A stretch of DNA of 8,454 nucleotides, taken from Aquificaceae bacterium (GTDB lineage Bacteria > Aquificota > Aquificia > Aquificales > Aquificaceae). Below, one piece after another: positions 6,717-8,454 of this stretch. Under the pieces are notes generated by a model. The model was given only the letters and a program-made list of their open reading frames with translations. It did not search any database and was not told the DNA's origin. Each line of letters begins with the position of its first letter. Within the stretch, counting starts at the first letter, position 1. Location: assembly GCA_015490115.1 (NCBI GenBank), contig WFYM01000055.1, positions 1 through 8,454 of the forward strand. The letters run 5' to 3'. Position numbers and translations under genes: made by a program.

Positions 6717-6730
6717 ATAAGGGATATAAT
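6702..6730 (+). promoter_or_regulatory. Sigma-70-type promoter of the rplN operon
   Basis: TTGATT at 6702-6707 and TATAAT at 6725-6730 are separated by 17 bases, the ideal spacing, with a perfect -10 and four of six -35 positions matching. Transcription should start near 6737, leaving a leader of about 26 nt before the rplN ATG at 6763. That leader is too short for the large protein-binding leader structures known for some ribosomal operons. A promoter here means the genes from rplN on can be expressed as their own unit. Confidence 0.75.
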
Positions 6731-6762
6731 ACTGTTTTGTGTCTTTTCAGGGGTGAGGAGCC

Positions 6763-7128
6763 ATGATCCAGAGGCAGACTTACCTTAACGTCGCGGACAA
6801 CTCCGGTGCTAAGAAGGTTCAGGTGATAGGTATACCTTACGCTCCTAGGAAGTATGCGACCCTCGGGGACGTGGTTACCGTGACGGTAAAGGAAGCTCTC
6901 CCCGACGGGAACGCCAAGAAGGGAAAGATATACAGGGCTGTCGTTGTGAGGACCGCAAAAGAGGTGAGACGCCCGGACGGCAGCTACATAAAGTTCGACG
7001 ACAACGCCTGCGTCCTCCTCAACCAATACGGCGAACCCTTAGGGACGAGGGTCCTCGGACCCATAGCCAGAGAGGTGAGGCTCAAAGGCTTTACCAAGAT
7101 AGCCTCCTTAGCACCGGAGGTGATCTGA
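6763..7128 (+). CDS. rplN: Ribosomal protein uL14
   Basis: Component of the large ribosomal subunit, at the subunit interface near the elongation-factor site. The 121-residue length and the opening MIQRQTYLNVADNSGAKKVQ are diagnostic, as is the closing KIASLAPEVI. The conserved middle (KKGKIYRAVVVRTAKE, then FDDNACVLLN) is complete. The start is preceded by GAGGAG at 6755-6760. In most bacteria rpsQ comes directly before this gene; here rplN is the first gene after its own promoter and faces away from lysS. The stop overlaps the rplX start by one base (TGATG). Confidence 0.97.
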   Translation: MIQRQTYLNVADNSGAKKVQVIGIPYAPRKYATLGDVVTVTVKEALPDGNAKKGKIYRAVVVRTAKEVRRPDGSYIKFDDNACVLLNQYGEPLGTRVLGPIAREVRLKGFTKIASLAPEVI

Positions 7129-7487
7129 TGGCTGCGAAGATAAGGAAAGGCGATACGGTGATGGTTGTGAGGGGAAAGGAGGCGAACAAAGGAAAGGTAG
7201 GCAAGGTGATAAAGGTGATCCCCGAAAAGAACAGGGTGATAGTTGAGGGTGTGAACATAGTCAAAAAGCACGTAAAGCCCATAGAGGGTGTGAGGGAAGG
7301 CGGTATCATAGAGATGGAGGCTCCCATACACATCAGCAACGTGATGCTCGTTTGCCCCAACTGCAAAAAACCGACGAGGGTGGGCTTTAGGATAGTTCAG
7401 GAGAAGAACGTGATGAGGAAATACAGGTATTGCAAGAAGTGCGGTGAGAACATAGACCTCGTAAGGGAAAAGGAGGTGAAGGGCTAA
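7128..7487 (+). CDS. rplX: Ribosomal protein uL24, zinc-binding form
   Basis: Large-subunit protein that binds the 5' region of 23S rRNA early in assembly and lies near the peptide exit tunnel. The KOW motif is at about 5-32 (KIRKGDTVMVVRGKEANKGK), followed by the family stretch VEGVNIVKKHVKP. A zinc-ribbon signature in the C-terminal half has Cys76/Cys79 (CPNC) and Cys102/Cys105 (CKKC), a version that keeps metal ligands lost in some other bacteria. Length is 119 residues. GGAGG at 7116-7120 lies in the end of rplN, and the ATG overlaps the rplN stop, pointing to coupled translation. Confidence 0.96.
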   Translation: MAAKIRKGDTVMVVRGKEANKGKVGKVIKVIPEKNRVIVEGVNIVKKHVKPIEGVREGGIIEMEAPIHISNVMLVCPNCKKPTRVGFRIVQEKNVMRKYRYCKKCGENIDLVREKEVKG

Positions 7488-7488
7488 A

Positions 7489-8052
7489 ATGACGGTGGAG
7501 ACCAAATACGTCCCGAGACTCTACAAAAAGTATAAGGAGGAGGTAGTCCCTCAGCTCATGAGGAGGTTCCAATACAAAAACCCCATGGAGGTCCCGAAGA
7601 TAATAAAGGTGGTCGTGAACATGGGTGTCGGGGAGGCGGTCCAAGACATAAAGCACTTGGAAAGAGCCATGGAGGACCTCGCCCTCATAACGGGTCAAAA
7701 GCCCGCAGTGAGGAGGGCGAGAAAGTCGGAGGCTGGCTTCAAGCTCAGGAAGGGAATGCCGATAGGTCTCAAGGTCACCCTGAGGAAGGAGAGGATGTGG
7801 GACTTCCTCGACAAGGTGATATCCATAGCCCTCCCGAGGGTAAAGGACTTCAAGGGACTCAGCCCTAAGTCCTTCGACGGAAGGGGGAACTACGCCTTCG
7901 GCATAGCGGAGCAGATAGTCTTCCCGGAGATAGACTACGACAAGGTGGACAGGATAAGGGGTATGGACATATGCATACACACGAGCGCGGAGACGGACGA
8001 GGAAGCCTTCTGGCTCCTCTCATTACTTGGTTTTCCCCTGAGAACCATGTAG
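7489..8052 (+). CDS. rplE: Ribosomal protein uL5
   Basis: Large-subunit protein that, with 5S rRNA, forms the central protuberance and contacts the P-site tRNA and the small subunit. The 187 residues include the family stretches KIIKVVVNMGVGEA (about 37-50), the ITGQKPAVRRARKS loop, GMPIGLKVTLR and the C-terminal FPEIDYDKVDRIRGMDI block, followed by a two-helix end. AGGAGGTGAA at 7471-7480 is its ribosome binding site, inside the end of rplX, and only one base separates the rplX stop from the ATG. No truncation or odd residues were noticed. Confidence 0.97.
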   Translation: MTVETKYVPRLYKKYKEEVVPQLMRRFQYKNPMEVPKIIKVVVNMGVGEAVQDIKHLERAMEDLALITGQKPAVRRARKSEAGFKLRKGMPIGLKVTLRKERMWDFLDKVISIALPRVKDFKGLSPKSFDGRGNYAFGIAEQIVFPEIDYDKVDRIRGMDICIHTSAETDEEAFWLLSLLGFPLRTM

Positions 8053-8061
8053 GAGGTGGTC

Positions 8062-8250
8062 ATGCCGAGGAAAGCGAAGGTAATTAAGGACCTCAAATAC
8101 TACCCCAAGTGGAAGGTCAGGAAGAAGAACAGGTGTCCTATATGCGGAAGACCTAGGGGGTATCTTAGATACTTCAACATGTGCAGGCTCTGCTTTAGAG
8201 AGAGGGCTTTGAGGGGAGAGCTTCCGGGCGTAAGGAAGTCGAGCTGGTGA
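8062..8250 (+). CDS. rpsN: Ribosomal protein uS14, short zinc-binding type
   Basis: Small-subunit head protein, 62 residues, the short Zn form (often called S14 type Z) rather than the roughly 100-residue zinc-free type. Two CxxC pairs are visible, CPIC at about 27-30 and CRLC at about 42-45, followed by the diagnostic ending RGELPGVRKSSW. The ATG at 8062 is chosen over an in-frame GTG at 8056 because GGAGG (8052-8056) includes that GTG's first base and is correctly spaced 5 nt before the ATG. The MPRKAKVIKD opening also fits the family. The SD overlaps the rplE stop. Confidence 0.94.
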   Translation: MPRKAKVIKDLKYYPKWKVRKKNRCPICGRPRGYLRYFNMCRLCFRERALRGELPGVRKSSW

Positions 8251-8262
8251 GGAGGTGAGGAT

Positions 8263-8454
8263 ATGGACCCAAGAGCGGACATGTTCTCCGCTATCAAGAA
8301 CGCGATAATGAGGAGGAAGGACTACGTGGACGTCCCCTCCTCAAAGCTAAAAGAAAGGATACTTGACCTCCTAAAGAGGGAAGGCTTCATAAAGGACTGG
8401 GAGAGGCTCGACGACGAACAGCACAGGAAGGGGACCCAATATATTCTCAGGATA
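8263..8454 (+). CDS. rpsH: Ribosomal protein uS8, N-terminal part (partial)
   Basis: Small-subunit protein that binds the central domain of 16S rRNA and, in Escherichia coli, represses the spc operon by binding its mRNA. The first 64 residues are present and run off the window edge. MDPRADMFSAIKNAIMRR matches the family's opening (usually DPIADMLTRIRNA), followed by VDVPSSKLKERILDLLKREGFI. GGAGGTGAGG at 8251-8260 is the ribosome binding site, and the start lies 12 nt after the rpsN stop. In the usual spc order rplF, rplR and rpsE would follow outside the window. Confidence 0.95.
   Translation, partial: MDPRADMFSAIKNAIMRRKDYVDVPSSKLKERILDLLKREGFIKDWERLDDEQHRKGTQYILRI

Noticed and set aside
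8056..8061. GTG at 8056 as the start of rpsN.
   Set aside because: The GGAGG at 8052-8056 includes the first base of this codon, leaving no spacing; the ATG at 8062 is correctly placed.

Overview
The window reads as chromosomal DNA from a thermophilic, sulfur-metabolising bacterium, most likely an Aquificales member (Aquificaceae-like). This is an inference from gene content and codon style: AUA for Ile, AGG/AGA for Arg and Lys/Glu-rich proteins throughout; strong GGAGGTGA-type ribosome binding sites before almost every gene; a cytoplasmic SoeABC-type molybdoenzyme; and an spc ribosomal cluster that begins abruptly at rplN. No rRNA, tRNA, CRISPR array, IS element or transposase was seen.

Region 1 (1-306) holds the 3' end of an unidentified gene, coupled by a TGATG overlap to a very small gene with a signal peptide. 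That gene looks frameshifted: its short reading frame stops at 256, but the -1 frame from a five-G run encodes a Gly/Cys plus transmembrane plus Arg tail resembling bacterial C-terminal sorting signals (CTERM type). A long inverted repeat spans the junction upstream, and a perfect 8-bp palindrome and a Rho-independent terminator close the unit. This is the least explained part of the window.

Region 2 (385-4978) is a tight three-gene operon: a 946-residue molybdopterin catalytic subunit with an N-terminal [4Fe-4S] motif and no Tat signal, a 241-residue ferredoxin-like subunit with four [4Fe-4S] motifs, and a 337-residue DmsC-type membrane anchor. Together they best fit SoeABC, the cytoplasm-facing quinone-linked sulfite dehydrogenase. 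Electrons would pass from the Mo centre through the iron-sulfur clusters to membrane quinone.

Region 3 (4972-6678, minus strand) is lysS, convergent with the operon and overlapping it by 7 bp. Its protein carries about 70 extra residues before the usual anticodon-binding OB domain, and those residues themselves look OB-like.

Region 4 (6679-8454) begins with a compact divergent promoter region. It has a near-consensus promoter for the ribosomal genes and a promoter for lysS that would give an almost leaderless mRNA. Then come rplN, rplX, rplE, rpsN and the start of rpsH, packed with overlaps or gaps of 0-12 nt. Both uL24 and uS14 are zinc-binding versions.
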